Shown here: positions 5,408-5,522 of the stretch, one piece after another | How the letters are laid out: every line of letters starts with the position of its first letter | How positions within the stretch are numbered: position 1 is the first letter of the stretch | Assembly: GCA_934668515.1 (NCBI GenBank) | Contig: CAKUNS010000053.1 | Span: forward strand, 1 to 5,522 | Direction of reading: 5' to 3' | Origin: an uncultured Eggerthellaceae bacterium | GTDB lineage: Bacteria > Actinomycetota > Coriobacteriia > Coriobacteriales > Eggerthellaceae | Length of the DNA stretch: 5,522 nucleotides | Program-made: the position numbers and the translations under genes | The notes under the pieces: generated by a model | The model's input: only the letters and a program-made list of their open reading frames with translations | The model's database searches: none | What the model was told of the DNA's origin: nothing

Positions 5408-5522
5408 ATGATCAAACGCGTCACAACGGTTTACCCCTTGGAAGGGACCAAACTCATCGTTTGGTTCCAAGGCGGAGAGTCGCGTCTGTTCGACTGCAAG
5501 AAGAACCTCAGCCGTTCTGAAT
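5408..5522 (+). CDS. DUF2442-like small protein, N-terminal part (cut by window edge)
   Basis: The first 38 codons are visible and the frame is still open at the right edge. The translation has the DUF2442 look: a VTTVYPLEGTKLIVWF strand pair, then GGESRLFDCKKNL, matching that family's pattern of two beta strands, a G-E-x-R-x-F-D turn and a start of the next segment. DUF2442 proteins are usually about 75-100 residues, so roughly half may be missing. They have no established activity; some are encoded beside DUF4160 proteins and have been discussed as possible toxin-antitoxin pairs. No DUF4160 partner is visible upstream. The ATG has only a weak AGG six bases before it. Assignment is by pattern over a short stretch. 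Confidence 0.55.
   Translation, partial: MIKRVTTVYPLEGTKLIVWFQGGESRLFDCKKNLSRSE

Noticed and set aside
5230..5424. A 64-codon minus-strand frame starting at GTG 5424
   Set aside because: No ribosome-binding site and no recognisable family; it overlaps the DUF2442-like gene only slightly, but nothing in it supports a real protein.

Overview
This 5.5 kb window is a GC-rich bacterial chromosome segment. Four genes run on the minus strand in the order rseP-like protease, ispG, proS and a HAD phosphatase. A fifth, cut by the right edge, points the other way. The strong G/C preference at third codon positions, the gene order and the flavour of the IspG and ProRS proteins suggest an actinobacterial lineage, most likely Coriobacteriia (Eggerthellaceae-like). 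That placement is an inference from memory of such loci and was not computed.

Layout from the right: positions 5408-5522 hold the first 38 codons of a plus-strand protein resembling DUF2442. Positions 5064-5407 form a divergent intergenic region with an AT-rich core at about 5186-5240. This core holds a plausible plus-strand promoter, a 7-bp dyad touching its -35 box and a perfect 8-bp hairpin just downstream. Minus-strand transcription then covers the membrane metalloprotease (3954-5063, TTG start preferred), ispG (2825-3889), proS (974-2728) and, after a strong hairpin plus T-tract that looks like an intrinsic terminator, a HAD hydrolase (215-892). The last 214 bases hold a weaker candidate terminator and possible coding debris, with no convincing gene.

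The first three minus-strand genes look like a housekeeping cluster. It comprises a site-2 protease family protein, the iron-sulfur enzyme of the penultimate step of the MEP isoprenoid pathway, and the single-chain bacterial prolyl-tRNA synthetase with its editing insertion. In many bacteria dxr sits next to rseP; here it is not visible, and the upstream neighbour is divergent.

The most unusual item is the rseP-like protein. It keeps the HExxH and LDG zinc-site motifs, but there is no room for a PDZ domain between its central membrane segments. It instead carries a roughly 110-residue insertion in the first loop, part of which reads like a winged-helix fold. The other observations are regulatory: a terminator hairpin abutting the HAD ribosome-binding site, and the structured divergent promoter region.
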